Shown: positions 9,148 to 19,068, counted from the stretch's first letter. The stretch: DNA of 64,000 nucleotides from Natronincola peptidivorans (GCF_900111615.1 NZ_FOHU01000006.1:1-64000); one strand, 5' to 3'. Notes: generated by a model from the sequence alone, not told the origin. Numbers and translations: made by a program.

Positions 9148-9855
9148 TTATTCTGATATTTTTTTCTTGATTAACGCTAAATCTTCTGGTGTATCTATTT
9201 CTGCACAAAGACGATCACTAAAATCCACGGGATAAATATGACATCTATTGGATACTTCATTAAAAGCATTTTCAGCATAACAGGATACTTGTCCATTTTC
9301 ACAATAATCTATAATACGATTTAACCATATTGTCCAATCTTCTTTATTCAATTTATATAGTGGTTGTGCAGCTACCGCATTGGTGAAAAACTCAATGCCA
9401 ATCTTTTCTATTAAGCTATTTTTAACAACAGCTTTAAAATCTTTTTGGGGTAATGAAATGGTTGAACTTACTGTCATACAACTGTAGTTGTGATAAAGTA
9501 TATTCTTTAAGATTCCAAGTTCAAATACCAAATCACCATGCATCAGTACAATATCGTCATCAAGATGATTCCTTGCTAGATAGATTGAATAAATGTAATT
9601 TGTTTTATCATAAACTGGATTTTTAACAAAGGTATACTGCAATGATAGGTTAAGTGAATTACAGTAATCTATTAGTATTTCATCAAAGATCCCTGTCGTT
9701 ATTATTACTTCAGTTACCCCGCATTGCTGTAAAAGTTTCAGTTGGCGACTAAGAATGGTTTCTTGTCCCTCAATCTCTGTCATACACTTGGGATGCTCCC
9801 TTGTCAGGGTTCCCATTCTTTTCCCCATACCTGAATTAAGTATTAAAGCCTTCAT
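9148..9855 (-). CDS. MobA/GlmU-like nucleotidyltransferase, probable phosphonate cytidylyltransferase
   Basis: A 235-residue sugar-nucleotidyltransferase fold. The N-terminus reads LNSGMGKRMG followed by HPKCM, the nucleotide-binding signature of the LicC/PntC-type cytidylyltransferases that activate phosphocholine or phosphonates. An MHGDL block provides the metal-binding Asp. Its ATG overlaps the stop of the decarboxylase gene (TAATG), which argues strongly for a joint pathway. I infer CMP transfer to hydroxyethylphosphonate. That duplicates the possible role of the domain fused to the mutase, so one of the two may act on another substrate or be inactive. Confidence 0.78.
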   Translation of the reverse strand: MKALILNSGMGKRMGTLTREHPKCMTEIEGQETILSRQLKLLQQCGVTEVIITTGIFDEILIDYCNSLNLSLQYTFVKNPVYDKTNYIYSIYLARNHLDDDIVLMHGDLVFELGILKNILYHNYSCMTVSSTISLPQKDFKAVVKNSLIEKIGIEFFTNAVAAQPLYKLNKEDWTIWLNRIIDYCENGQVSCYAENAFNEVSNRCHIYPVDFSDRLCAEIDTPEDLALIKKKISE

Positions 9856-10985
9856 TAGTTACACTCCCTAAGGTATGTCATAAAGGCTGTTTTGTTTTCA
9901 GTTGGGGTTGTGGTTGGTCGTCCAAGATCATCCCTTGAGCCTATGGCAGATTTTATTTCTATGAAGATAGGCCCTTTTTTTCCTTGGATTTCACATAAAA
10001 CATCCTGCAACTGATTAAGATCTTTAGCATGATATGCGGCCTTATACCCACAGCCTAATGCGATCTGTCCAAAATTGATGTCATCAGCAACAGTAGGCTG
10101 TCCACCTACAGATTCATGGGCTCCATTATTTATAATGACATGGATATAGTTATCAGGTGATTTTGCTCCTATAACTGCCATAGATCCCATATGCATCAAG
10201 GCTGCTCCATCTCCATCTATACACCATACTCTTGTATTGGGTTTGTTCAGTGCTATGCCTAAAGCAATGGAGGAGCTGTGTCCCATGGAGCCAACTGTTA
10301 GAAAATCATATTTGTGGGACTGATTATTCTGCTCTCTTATTTCAAATAGTTCTCGAGATGTTTTGCCGGTAGTTGAAACAATAATGTCTTCTTCTGCTGC
10401 ATTGGTAATTTGACGAATGATTTCTTCTCTAAGGGTTGTATTTTCATTTTTATGTTTGACTTTTTCATCATAAGAAAGTCCACCTTTTTTTACAACAAAG
10501 GCAACACTTTTACCTGAATCAAGCATCAGCTTGAATTTTTTCATTTTAATGTGGAGTTCTTCTTCAGTAGTGTTTTTATCGATAATCATATAGTCAATGT
10601 CCATCACTTCTAATGTTTTTAATGTAATTTCTCCTTGAAAGACATGCTGTGGTTCATCATGTACATCCGGCTCCCCTCGCCATCCTACAACAAAGACGCA
10701 GGGTATGCCATAGACTTTTTTGTTTAGTAAAGAAGCTACTGGATTGATAATGTTCCCAAGGCCGCTATTTTGAAGATATACACATGGGATTTTACCAGTA
10801 GACAAATGATAGCCTGCTGCTAAAGCAACAGCGTTTCCTTCGTTAGCTGCAATTATATGGTTGTTTGATATTCCATAACTATTCATTAAGTAATTACATA
10901 GTGGTTTAAGCTGAGAATCTGGTACCCCAGAAAAAAAATCAACATTTAAACCTTTTAGCTGTTTTACTAATTCTACTACGTCCAT
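9855..10985 (-). CDS. Phosphonopyruvate decarboxylase
   Basis: A thiamine-diphosphate enzyme that decarboxylates phosphonopyruvate to phosphonoacetaldehyde and so makes the mutase reaction irreversible. I chose the ATG at 10985 over the one at 11009 because AGGAG lies ten bases before it and the protein then begins with MDVVELV, normal for the family. The 376 residues include the catalytic Glu in AANEGNA (Glu49), the FSGVPDS start block and the TPP motif GDG (258-260) ending in NN (286-287). It is first in the phosphonate operon (decarboxylase, nucleotidyltransferase, mutase, dehydrogenase, small membrane protein). Confidence 0.92.
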   Translation of the reverse strand: MDVVELVKQLKGLNVDFFSGVPDSQLKPLCNYLMNSYGISNNHIIAANEGNAVALAAGYHLSTGKIPCVYLQNSGLGNIINPVASLLNKKVYGIPCVFVVGWRGEPDVHDEPQHVFQGEITLKTLEVMDIDYMIIDKNTTEEELHIKMKKFKLMLDSGKSVAFVVKKGGLSYDEKVKHKNENTTLREEIIRQITNAAEEDIIVSTTGKTSRELFEIREQNNQSHKYDFLTVGSMGHSSSIALGIALNKPNTRVWCIDGDGAALMHMGSMAVIGAKSPDNYIHVIINNGAHESVGGQPTVADDINFGQIALGCGYKAAYHAKDLNQLQDVLCEIQGKKGPIFIEIKSAIGSRDDLGRPTTTPTENKTAFMTYLRECN

Positions 10986-11294
10986 TTTATGAAATCTCCT
11001 CTTCTTCATTTTATTGCATCAATATCCCATTAAATAATTGTATTCCTAAACCCATATGGTTTTTGTAAAAAAACAATGTACTATATGTCCATTTTATCAT
11101 TCTGCTTGTCGTCTTTCTACTTTTTTTCAACAACAAATTGTAATTTTCTCTAAGTTTCTTCTTTTATTTCAACTATAATTGAGCCTTAGATCAATATTTA
11201 ATTCAATATTAACCATTTTTCAAGAAATCAAAAACTGCAAAACATAAAAATCCTTGAATAGACAGAATGGAGATAAAAATAAAGTATTGTTAAC

Positions 11295-12305
11295 TTACAG
11301 AGCGCCTTTAGATTTTGAAGTGTCTTTAAACTTTTTCAACTTTGACGTTATAATTTCTTTACTTAAGATATTTGTCAATAAACCATCAATATATTGATTT
11401 GAAACCCTCTTCTTTCCCTGAATCTCTTTCCTCTTCTTTAAGCATTTAGGTATGTTCTTAATTATATCAAGCTTAGCTTCAAAATAGGGCTTGTACTTTT
11501 TATTCTTAATACAAAAATAGGCTATGCCACCAAACTCTTGTATAATCTTGTGTGGAAGGTATTTTATGATTAAACCTAAAGGCATATTCTTTAACCATAC
11601 ATATTCAGCATTCCTGACAGAATAGTATACTGCCAAATTACTCATTTCTCCTATTGTTGATCTAACCTTGTGATATACCACAGCATCGTGGACAAACATA
11701 CACTTCCAACCCATTAACTGAGCCCTGAAATTCATGTCGGTATCCTCATGTATCAAGAAAAAATCATCATCTAAGAACCCAGTCTCATCCAGCATTTCTC
11801 TGCGATAAGCCACTGCTCCTCCACAGGCGCCAAATACATATTTACTTTCATTATGCTGGGAAAAGTGTCTTCCTTCCCCTATCTTGTATCCTCTAGCTGT
11901 ATTAGTACAACCGTCACCAGCACTATCGATTTTCTCTGTACCATAGATAATCATCTTTGATGCACAGATTCCTATTTGTGGATCTTTTGCAAAGGGCTTT
12001 ATGAGATTCTCTAGCCAATTATCCTCTACTTCTGTGTCATTGTTTAAAAGTATAATATAATCACCCTTAGCGTGCCTAAGCCCTTCTATATTGCCTCCTG
12101 TGAAACCAGCATTGTGCTTTAATGTTTCTATTTTAGCACTTGACTTCATCTCATTTTTAATGTGATTTATTATCCCCCCTCTAGAATCATTATCTATAAT
12201 AATAATTTCATACTGGTCTCTTGAGATGCTTTGTTTTTGAAGTGATTCTATGCACTTGTATAGTAACTTATCTTTATGATAATTTACAACTATTACTGTT
12301 ATCAT
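11295..12305 (-). CDS. Family 2 glycosyltransferase, rhamnosyltransferase-like
   Basis: A GT-A glycosyltransferase with TVIVVNYHKD at the start, IIDNDS, LLNNDTEVED (metal binding) and IHEDTDMNFRAQLMGW near residue 200, followed by a basic tail. I start it at 12305 because AAGGAG is 13 bases upstream and the sugar-binding fold begins at once. Two in-frame ATGs further out (12344, 12329) lack a ribosome site. It probably extends the glycan on the inner face of the membrane. It stands alone, with gaps of about 300 bp on both sides that hold no gene. Confidence 0.83.
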   Translation of the reverse strand: MITVIVVNYHKDKLLYKCIESLQKQSISRDQYEIIIIDNDSRGGIINHIKNEMKSSAKIETLKHNAGFTGGNIEGLRHAKGDYIILLNNDTEVEDNWLENLIKPFAKDPQIGICASKMIIYGTEKIDSAGDGCTNTARGYKIGEGRHFSQHNESKYVFGACGGAVAYRREMLDETGFLDDDFFLIHEDTDMNFRAQLMGWKCMFVHDAVVYHKVRSTIGEMSNLAVYYSVRNAEYVWLKNMPLGLIIKYLPHKIIQEFGGIAYFCIKNKKYKPYFEAKLDIIKNIPKCLKKRKEIQGKKRVSNQYIDGLLTNILSKEIITSKLKKFKDTSKSKGAL

Positions 12306-12581
12306 GTTATTATTATTGCTCCTTATCATGTATTTACATCTCATAGTAGTATTTTATAACTTTATTGGGTTACACATTTTTCATAACTATAAATTGTTTT
12401 AGTTAGCTATGCAATCTATATATGAAGTTTTATTGCTTTATTAAATCTTCTTTTATGTAGCCAACAACAAAAACTATTCATTTTAATTTAATTCCGTTTT
12501 TTTTGCTTTGCTGACATTATGATGTCCTCTGTTTTATCTAGTAGCCTTACTCCTATATGTTATCAGTGGCTTTTCATTGGT

Positions 12582-13496
12582 TTATTTTCCAAAGTACTCA
12601 CCCGTAAACTGCAAAATCCTGTTTCCATTTTTTTCAATAGATATGCCGATTTCATATTTCTCTTCTTGTACAAACTCTTTAGGAATGTATGCATAAAACC
12701 CTGCATTATCTAAACTTGAATCGTCAAAGTGAGTTCCCACATCTCTCCTGGCCATTCTGTAAGCATCGAAAATAAGTATATTATCATTTGATTTAAGTAC
12801 AATGTATATATTATCTCCCACTTCATATTCTTCTTCAATAAATGCCCAACCTTTTATATATAGCAGATCTATATCCTGAATATGTTCTTTTTCAATAGAT
12901 TCTATGTTGTATTTAAAAAGTTCTTTTTTCTCAATAAGAGTGAAATCTTTTTTCTCCGAAATTGCATTTGGTATAACTCCTCTTTTAGCCTTTGTCAAAT
13001 ACGTATCTGTGTACATCAAATATTTTTCATTATCCTTTTCTATATATAAGCCAATGTTATATACTCCGTCCTTTATTTTAAATTGTGGTATTAATGTGTA
13101 AAATCCTGAATCATCTAAGTTAAAATTATACTCTCCTCTAAAATAAGCAGTTACATCTGGCTTTTTTCGTGGGAAGGCATTAAAAATATATTGATTTGTT
13201 TTTGATTCTAATAAAATGTATATTCTGCTATTATGTGTATCTTGACCTGCTGAAAAAGCCCACCCAGATAATTCAATTAAGTCTTTTCCCCTTCTATTAG
13301 TTTGCCTAACTGCATCAATAGAATATCGCACATTATTTGTTTCTTCAATTAAGTCAATGTTTCTTTGTAATGTAGCTTCTTCTTCCACCTTAATAATAGA
13401 GTTAAATATTGTCTCTGCAAAAATAAAGTATAAAATGAAAGTAGACAATATACAGGCATGTATTATCAGCTTTTTATTTTTTATATCAATCTTCAT
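12582..13496 (-). CDS. Exported protein with two copies of a GWA-motif domain
   Basis: No named family recognised. The 304-residue protein has an N-terminal membrane anchor (about residues 9-27) and then two copies of a domain of about 120 residues. Each copy shows, in order: hydrophobic-GWA, a YI-x-L strand, R-x-DV, a (D)xxGFY block, and a Y-x-IG-hydrophobic-IEK(D/N) strand. A third copy is the protein at 20289-20789, in the same locus. Predicted topology places the domains outside the membrane. A role in glycan handling or binding is an inference from location only. The ATG follows AAGGAA. Confidence 0.7.
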   Translation of the reverse strand: MKIDIKNKKLIIHACILSTFILYFIFAETIFNSIIKVEEEATLQRNIDLIEETNNVRYSIDAVRQTNRRGKDLIELSGWAFSAGQDTHNSRIYILLESKTNQYIFNAFPRKKPDVTAYFRGEYNFNLDDSGFYTLIPQFKIKDGVYNIGLYIEKDNEKYLMYTDTYLTKAKRGVIPNAISEKKDFTLIEKKELFKYNIESIEKEHIQDIDLLYIKGWAFIEEEYEVGDNIYIVLKSNDNILIFDAYRMARRDVGTHFDDSSLDNAGFYAYIPKEFVQEEKYEIGISIEKNGNRILQFTGEYFGK

Positions 13497-13521
13497 TAGT
13501 AAATCATTCCTTTATTAGAAT

Positions 13522-14982
13522 TTACTTGTTCTTTTCGTAATCAAAGTCCTCTAGCAATTCAAATTCTGATCCAAAGTATTGATTGAAGAGTACTCTAAAA
13601 ACATTAGTAGGAGTGATATCATCATAGAGCATGCTATCACCTTCATTCGGGAAGTAAAATGCTGAAAATACTTTGTGATGGTGAACTGTTGGTATTGTTA
13701 TGTCTCTCTTAATGCCACCACGTGGTCCATGATCTGACAGTACTATAATAATTGAATCTCGTTTATTCTGTTTTTCTAAAATATGTGTTATCAATTCTTG
13801 CATTACTTTAGAAGTATACTTAAATTGCCCCAAATAGTACTCTTTATCTGCCCAGTTATATTGGTTTTCATAATCTATTACTTCTCCATTTTCACCAAAA
13901 ATAAAGGGGTCATGTGGAATTAAAAAATGCAGAAGCACAAATTTAGGTTCTTCTATATCAAGCACTGCTAAAAAATTATCTTTTTTATATTGAACAGAGG
14001 CTCTATGACTATCCCTATCATATTTTTCATGGCTTAATAATTCGTGAAAGGGGTTTAGTATAGTAGAGTTTAGTACAAACATATGAAATTCATCAACATA
14101 ATAAGTACTTTCCTCTTCAAAGAAATTAAAGTATTTATCAGCCTCTATATTAAACCTATTAATATAATACCTATTGCCAAACCAATATGTCTTATACCCT
14201 TTTTCCTCTAAGAATGTTTGCACAGGACTATTTGTTATTAAGCTAGTAGGGTCTGCCACATCATCAATATAATCCATGTTTAATATCGAAGATAATGATA
14301 ATATTGTTGACGGATACTTACTTTGACTATTGTTAGCAATATAAAACCCAGTTTCCTCCAAAAAACTCACAAATTCATGGTTGTCATATCCATATATCTC
14401 ATTTATTGTGTCTATACTAGCATATTCATCTGGTAAAATAAAATAAATATCCGGCAAATTATTATTACTTGAAGTACTATCTATTAAAGTTTCTTGTTCT
14501 TGATAATTATTTGTATTAGAAGTTATAACACCCTGCACCTCGAAAGCTACAATGCTTAATACATTAATACTTACCAATACTAAAGCTATAATATTTAAAA
14601 TTTTATTTAGGGATCTTAGTACCTCTACCCGTTTTATTAAACTGATAAAAAACGAACCATATCCCCATAGCAAAATCACAAAAGGTATCAGATAAATATG
14701 TTTAGCATAATAAAACTTCGTGTTCTCTAGTACATTATATAAATAACCATATCCATAAAATAACCCGCAGAACATAGTTGTGATTAATCCTGCCTTGTAC
14801 AAATCTTTAGTTAAGCGTCCCATGCACATCCAAATGATAAAAGACATCATAGCCGATAGACCAAGCGGTAGTACTAATTGACTTATGGTTACTTGATTTA
14901 TATTATATGAATATAGAAATACAATAGGATATATTGCAAATAACACAGGATGTAGTATTATTTCTTTTTTCAATATTTTCAC
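13522..14982 (-). CDS. Membrane sulfatase/phosphoglycerol-transferase superfamily protein
   Basis: The 486-residue protein begins with five membrane segments (residues 10-150), followed by an extracytoplasmic alkaline-phosphatase-fold domain. The domain opens with PDIYFILPDEYAS (metal-binding Asp), contains SKYPSTILSLSS where the nucleophile would lie, and ends with LSDHGPRGG (metal-binding Asp-His-Gly). Related enzymes modify glycans with phosphoglycerol or phosphoethanolamine, or remove sulfate. It could add or trim a phospho-substituent on the exported glycan. The start is GTG at 14982, or TTG at 14973 with GAGGTGA before it; both fit. It ends 25 bp before the GWA-domain gene. Confidence 0.78.
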   Translation of the reverse strand: MKILKKEIILHPVLFAIYPIVFLYSYNINQVTISQLVLPLGLSAMMSFIIWMCMGRLTKDLYKAGLITTMFCGLFYGYGYLYNVLENTKFYYAKHIYLIPFVILLWGYGSFFISLIKRVEVLRSLNKILNIIALVLVSINVLSIVAFEVQGVITSNTNNYQEQETLIDSTSSNNNLPDIYFILPDEYASIDTINEIYGYDNHEFVSFLEETGFYIANNSQSKYPSTILSLSSILNMDYIDDVADPTSLITNSPVQTFLEEKGYKTYWFGNRYYINRFNIEADKYFNFFEEESTYYVDEFHMFVLNSTILNPFHELLSHEKYDRDSHRASVQYKKDNFLAVLDIEEPKFVLLHFLIPHDPFIFGENGEVIDYENQYNWADKEYYLGQFKYTSKVMQELITHILEKQNKRDSIIIVLSDHGPRGGIKRDITIPTVHHHKVFSAFYFPNEGDSMLYDDITPTNVFRVLFNQYFGSEFELLEDFDYEKNK

Positions 14983-15143
14983 CTCATATTTTCCTTGTTT
15001 GTTCTGAACTTCTTAAAAGCTTAAACCCTAATACTAACTAGATTATTACTTTTTTGTTTATTTCTACTTTAGAGCTAAACTTGTTGTGATATCTATTTCC
15101 TTCAGTTGCATAGCATTTGCTGTAGTTTCTTTTGTATTGTTTT

Positions 15144-17447
15144 TTAACCTTTTTTATAGTATTTAGGTAATATTAAATACACACCTTTTTTGAATATCCT
15201 TATTAAATTAGGATACTTAGAACGCATTTTATTCATTAATTTCCATCCTAGCGTATTCCGCATAATTTTAATTTCACTCTCTAAATCTCTTATTTTATTG
15301 GCCACTTCTATGCTTATCTCATCGTTTTCTCCATCGAGTATACTTCCTAGCTTATATGCTTTATAAATAGAATTACTATCAACTAATGGCCCATTGTCTA
15401 GACGAGGTAGTTTTATTATAAGACTTTCATATTCTTTAGTGTAGATTTTAGACATACTGTCCTTAGATGGAAATTTTATGTTTGTTACACATTTTAGCTT
15501 TTCGTTATATTCCTTCGAATCACTTTTAATAGAATATATTTTTTCTAAAATATCTTGCTCTTTAGTATTTAAAGCGACTAGCCAACCTCCATTTGTTGTT
15601 CTTATTCTATCACCTATTGCACCTACATCTGTAGCTAAGACTGGAATTTGTGCTTGCCATGCTTCAGTCAAAGTGTAAGAATAAGTTTCTGGCCAAATAG
15701 CAAGATTACATACAAGGTCTATTTCTAGGTTTATTAAAATATTACAAATGTCTTCACGATTATACCTTCCATATTTGACCAAGTCACTTCTTTGTAACAA
15801 ATTAAGTCTTTGATCCCCTAAGTTTCCCAATAAATACCATTCTATATCTTTTTGTTTGTTGTTAGTAATCAAACTATGGATAATACCACTTCCCTTATAT
15901 GGAGCTAATCCTCCAATAAAGGCAATTTTAAACTTATTTTCTTTGTCAGGTGACTTTTTCTCGATATGACATTCTCTTACTCCATGCTCAATTACCTTAA
16001 TATTTAAGTTTCCATAATAATCTTCAATTATCTTTTTAGCAGATTCTGATGGTGTAAAAATCACATCACATTCTGACAGGAACTTCTTTACATTTTCATT
16101 CCATGTTTTTAAAAAATCTGTATCAAATCCTAATTTCTTCTTTATGCAAACTTTGCACATTTCTTCGTTTCTAGTATCTTTACAATATACTCCATTAGCG
16201 TCTAATAGGTTTATAGTGGGACATATTGCATAAAAATCATGTAATGTGACAGTTACTGGCAGATTGAATTTTTTTGCAATTTTTGGAATATCTAACGTAT
16301 TCTTTTTAAAGTGCTGAATATGAATAACATCTATATTGAATGCTTTTAATATTTGTTCTAATATTTTAGAATATCTATATGAATAGAAGGTTGTATCAGT
16401 AATTTGCTCTTCTAAAGTATAATTAAATCTTAAGGTGTCATCATTTATAAAGGCTGAAAGTATTATTTCATTATCAGTAACTACCATAACATACTTATTT
16501 AAATCATTTATGCTTTCTACTAAATCCTTAACATGAAATTCCGTTCCTCCTACAGGATGATTTATTCCTTTTAAAAAATCATTGTGTAGGATATATAATA
16601 TATTTCTTTTACCATTATTTAATTTTATATGCAGTTTTATGTTCTCTTGAATTTCTTTTAATGGATTTCTATTAATAAAATTATTAACATTTGGAAAATA
16701 ATAGCTATACTTATTTTCCAAGACTTTTAGATTGTTTCGAATATATTTATTTTTGTCATCTTTAAATGACATACTTCCTTTATGATATATAAAAGTATCA
16801 TCACTTAAAACGTTAATATACCCATGTTCTATAGCTCTACAGCAAAAATCATTTTCTTCTCCATAACCTTTTCCAAAGTTATCCTCATCAAAAAATCCTA
16901 TTTCATTTATAACAATTCGTTTTATATACATACAAAATCCTACTGCTGTAGGAATTATAGGATATTTTTTAAAGCTAATTTCTTCAATCATTTTTGCATA
17001 TTGATCTAATGTAAAATCCTTCGGTATCTCATTGTCTTGACAAAAGTTAGGCACTGAACATATAGTACCATTATTTGTAAGCGGTGTAACTGTAGCAATT
17101 GTTTTATCTATATATGCTGCTTTTTTTAGTTTTCTTAACCAGTTCTCTGTTACTATAGTATCACTATTTAAAAGCACAACATCATGGTTTGAATATTTCA
17201 TGCCTTTATTAACAGTTTTAACAAATCCAAGATTTTCTTCATTGCTAAGTATAATTAAATTCTTTCTTTTCATCTTTTTAAGTTTGTCTAAATAAATATT
17301 TATCTTTGCGTCTGTACTCTTGTCATTAATTAGTATCAATCGATACTCATCATCAGATGTGTTTTTAAATACAGATTCTACACATTCTACTAAATCATCA
17401 TAGGCATTATAAACTGGTATGATAATATCACTTGTTGTATTACTCAA
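15144..17447 (-). CDS. Two-domain glycosyltransferase (GT2 + GT4)
   Basis: A 767-residue bifunctional glycan-building enzyme. Residues 1-270 are a GT2 domain: DIIIPVYNAY, INDKSTD, LLNSDTIV, and KGYGEENDFCCRA. Residues about 285-660 are a GT4 GT-B domain: NILYILHNDF with GGTEFHV, FIGGLAPYKGSG, and the donor-site EAWQAQIPVLATDVGAIGD. A C-terminal amphipathic tail (NTLGWKLMNKMR) resembles tails found on other enzymes of this type and on the next gene's product. The start is TTG with AAGGGGG nine bases upstream. Two linkages per repeat unit could be made by this one protein. Confidence 0.87.
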   Translation of the reverse strand: MSNTTSDIIIPVYNAYDDLVECVESVFKNTSDDEYRLILINDKSTDAKINIYLDKLKKMKRKNLIILSNEENLGFVKTVNKGMKYSNHDVVLLNSDTIVTENWLRKLKKAAYIDKTIATVTPLTNNGTICSVPNFCQDNEIPKDFTLDQYAKMIEEISFKKYPIIPTAVGFCMYIKRIVINEIGFFDEDNFGKGYGEENDFCCRAIEHGYINVLSDDTFIYHKGSMSFKDDKNKYIRNNLKVLENKYSYYFPNVNNFINRNPLKEIQENIKLHIKLNNGKRNILYILHNDFLKGINHPVGGTEFHVKDLVESINDLNKYVMVVTDNEIILSAFINDDTLRFNYTLEEQITDTTFYSYRYSKILEQILKAFNIDVIHIQHFKKNTLDIPKIAKKFNLPVTVTLHDFYAICPTINLLDANGVYCKDTRNEEMCKVCIKKKLGFDTDFLKTWNENVKKFLSECDVIFTPSESAKKIIEDYYGNLNIKVIEHGVRECHIEKKSPDKENKFKIAFIGGLAPYKGSGIIHSLITNNKQKDIEWYLLGNLGDQRLNLLQRSDLVKYGRYNREDICNILINLEIDLVCNLAIWPETYSYTLTEAWQAQIPVLATDVGAIGDRIRTTNGGWLVALNTKEQDILEKIYSIKSDSKEYNEKLKCVTNIKFPSKDSMSKIYTKEYESLIIKLPRLDNGPLVDSNSIYKAYKLGSILDGENDEISIEVANKIRDLESEIKIMRNTLGWKLMNKMRSKYPNLIRIFKKGVYLILPKYYKKG

Positions 17448-17475
17448 AACGATTATCCCCCTTATTTCCCTTTAG

Positions 17476-19068
17476 TTACTTTTTATACATAATTTTTTCA
17501 TAGACCTTTTTTGCTTTTCGGAGAGGTGCTGTGATCTTCCATGAATTGGAATTCTTCAACATATTGATTTCCTCTCCTAGCAAATTAGAATATTTTTTTT
17601 GCTCTATTAAATCTTTGTCTTGCTGGTGAAATTCACTTTTCAATTCATCTAGGTTTCTTTGCATAATACTAATCTGAGCTTTTAATTGTTTCATCTCATA
17701 GCTTTGATTTGCATAATCATCTTGCAACTGCTTCATCTCATAGCTTTGATCTGCATAATCATCTTGCAACTGCTTCATCTCATAGCTTTGATCTACATAA
17801 TCATCTTGTAATTGTCTTATTTTATTTTTTTTGTTTAAAACTCTTTCCTCTAAGTTTTCTCTTTCCTGCAAGATCTTTATCAAGTATCTTTTTTCAAATT
17901 CGTAATTACTCAAAATTTCCCATTCGCCAGATATATGGAAGGATAATAAATTATCATTTATATTTTCGAAAAAAACCATCGGATCAAAAGTTTTAAATAC
18001 AAAGAATTCATTTTCTATTATACTTTCATTAGTATAAATGTTATCTATATCAATATAGTTTTTTTCTCCTAAACAATCTACATACCAGATACTATTAATC
18101 TTTACTTTGCATAATCTATCTTCGATTGGATCCCATCTTATTGATTGAATCAATTTCTTAGAATAAGTTAAAAGATTGAAACACACTTCAAACAATCTGT
18201 GTTCATGTTGTGTTTTACAAATTATGCTGTTGCTTTCGCAATAACCATTTCCTAAATCAATATAAAGCTTAGTAGTTTTTTTAAGACTTGTTTCATGTAA
18301 AACATTTCTAATGTTAATAACTTCATGTTGAAATTTATCATTTGTAATATGTTTCTTTTTTTCACCTGATACATAATTTTGGAATTTTATTTCTATAAGA
18401 TTATATCGTTTTATATCTTCTAAGTCTATTTCACAATATTTATATATTTCATTTATCTCTATAAAAGATTCCAAATATTGGTGATGTTTCATGTAGAAAT
18501 TATTAATAGCTCTAAACACCACATACTCCATTGGTAAATTAAATGGGAAAATCCACTCATAATCAATAATTATAAATTCTTTCTCTAAATCTTGGATTAA
18601 ATTATCAAATGTAATGTCTAAATTTGTGAAATTCGTACTATCAAGAAAAAATAAATCTGTCCATTCTTGATTAGTATCTGAGAACTGAAATTTATCATCT
18701 AAACTATATTTATGTGAATTATCTGCTGAAAAAGTCTTTACATATTGCAAGTATCTATTTATCAAAGAAAAAAAACCATCCTTATTCCTATTGCTAATAG
18801 CTGTAATCATCAGCTGTTCTAGCGTATTTCCTGATATATATTCAAATATCACTTCGTCATTTTGCAATCTAGCTTCAGCTACTTTAATATGCTTATAGTT
18901 CTTGCTTAGTAGCAAATAATTGTTAAAGATTGCTTTGATATGTTCCCCAGCTTCGTTTGTTAGCGCTTTCTTTTTTACCTTCTTTGTTTTACCATCTTTA
19001 TAAATGATTGTTTCTAATTGAAATTTTGGTAATCGCTCCCTATTGTACTTAGCGTATAGAATTTGCAT
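17476..19068 (-). CDS. Kinase-like protein with C-terminal coiled-coil ruler (split WbdD-like)
   Basis: The N-terminal 190 residues look like a small-molecule kinase of the aminoglycoside/choline-kinase type. They show a KKK lysine strand, EAGEHI helix, EYISGNTL hinge, catalytic D151-x4-N156 (LDITFDN) and D169-Y-E-W in the DFG position. Residues about 396-508 form a coiled coil that includes three tandem 14-residue units (LQDDYxxQSYEMKQ). The last 22 residues (SWKITAPLRK onward) form a basic tail. The order methyltransferase, kinase, coiled coil matches WbdD of E. coli O9a, but here the methyltransferase is a separate overlapping gene. I use the ATG at 19068 (GGAG nine bases upstream); 19083 is possible. 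The middle third (190-395) is unassigned. Confidence 0.68.
   Translation of the reverse strand: MQILYAKYNRERLPKFQLETIIYKDGKTKKVKKKALTNEAGEHIKAIFNNYLLLSKNYKHIKVAEARLQNDEVIFEYISGNTLEQLMITAISNRNKDGFFSLINRYLQYVKTFSADNSHKYSLDDKFQFSDTNQEWTDLFFLDSTNFTNLDITFDNLIQDLEKEFIIIDYEWIFPFNLPMEYVVFRAINNFYMKHHQYLESFIEINEIYKYCEIDLEDIKRYNLIEIKFQNYVSGEKKKHITNDKFQHEVINIRNVLHETSLKKTTKLYIDLGNGYCESNSIICKTQHEHRLFEVCFNLLTYSKKLIQSIRWDPIEDRLCKVKINSIWYVDCLGEKNYIDIDNIYTNESIIENEFFVFKTFDPMVFFENINDNLLSFHISGEWEILSNYEFEKRYLIKILQERENLEERVLNKKNKIRQLQDDYVDQSYEMKQLQDDYADQSYEMKQLQDDYANQSYEMKQLKAQISIMQRNLDELKSEFHQQDKDLIEQKKYSNLLGEEINMLKNSNSWKITAPLRKAKKVYEKIMYKK
17695..17820 (-). repeat. Three tandem 42-bp repeats in the coiled-coil coding region
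   Basis: Units run 17695-17736, 17737-17778 and 17779-17820. The first two differ at one base and the third at a handful. Each unit encodes 14 residues, exactly two heptads, so gain or loss of a unit would keep both the reading frame and the coiled-coil phase. Confidence 0.95.
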
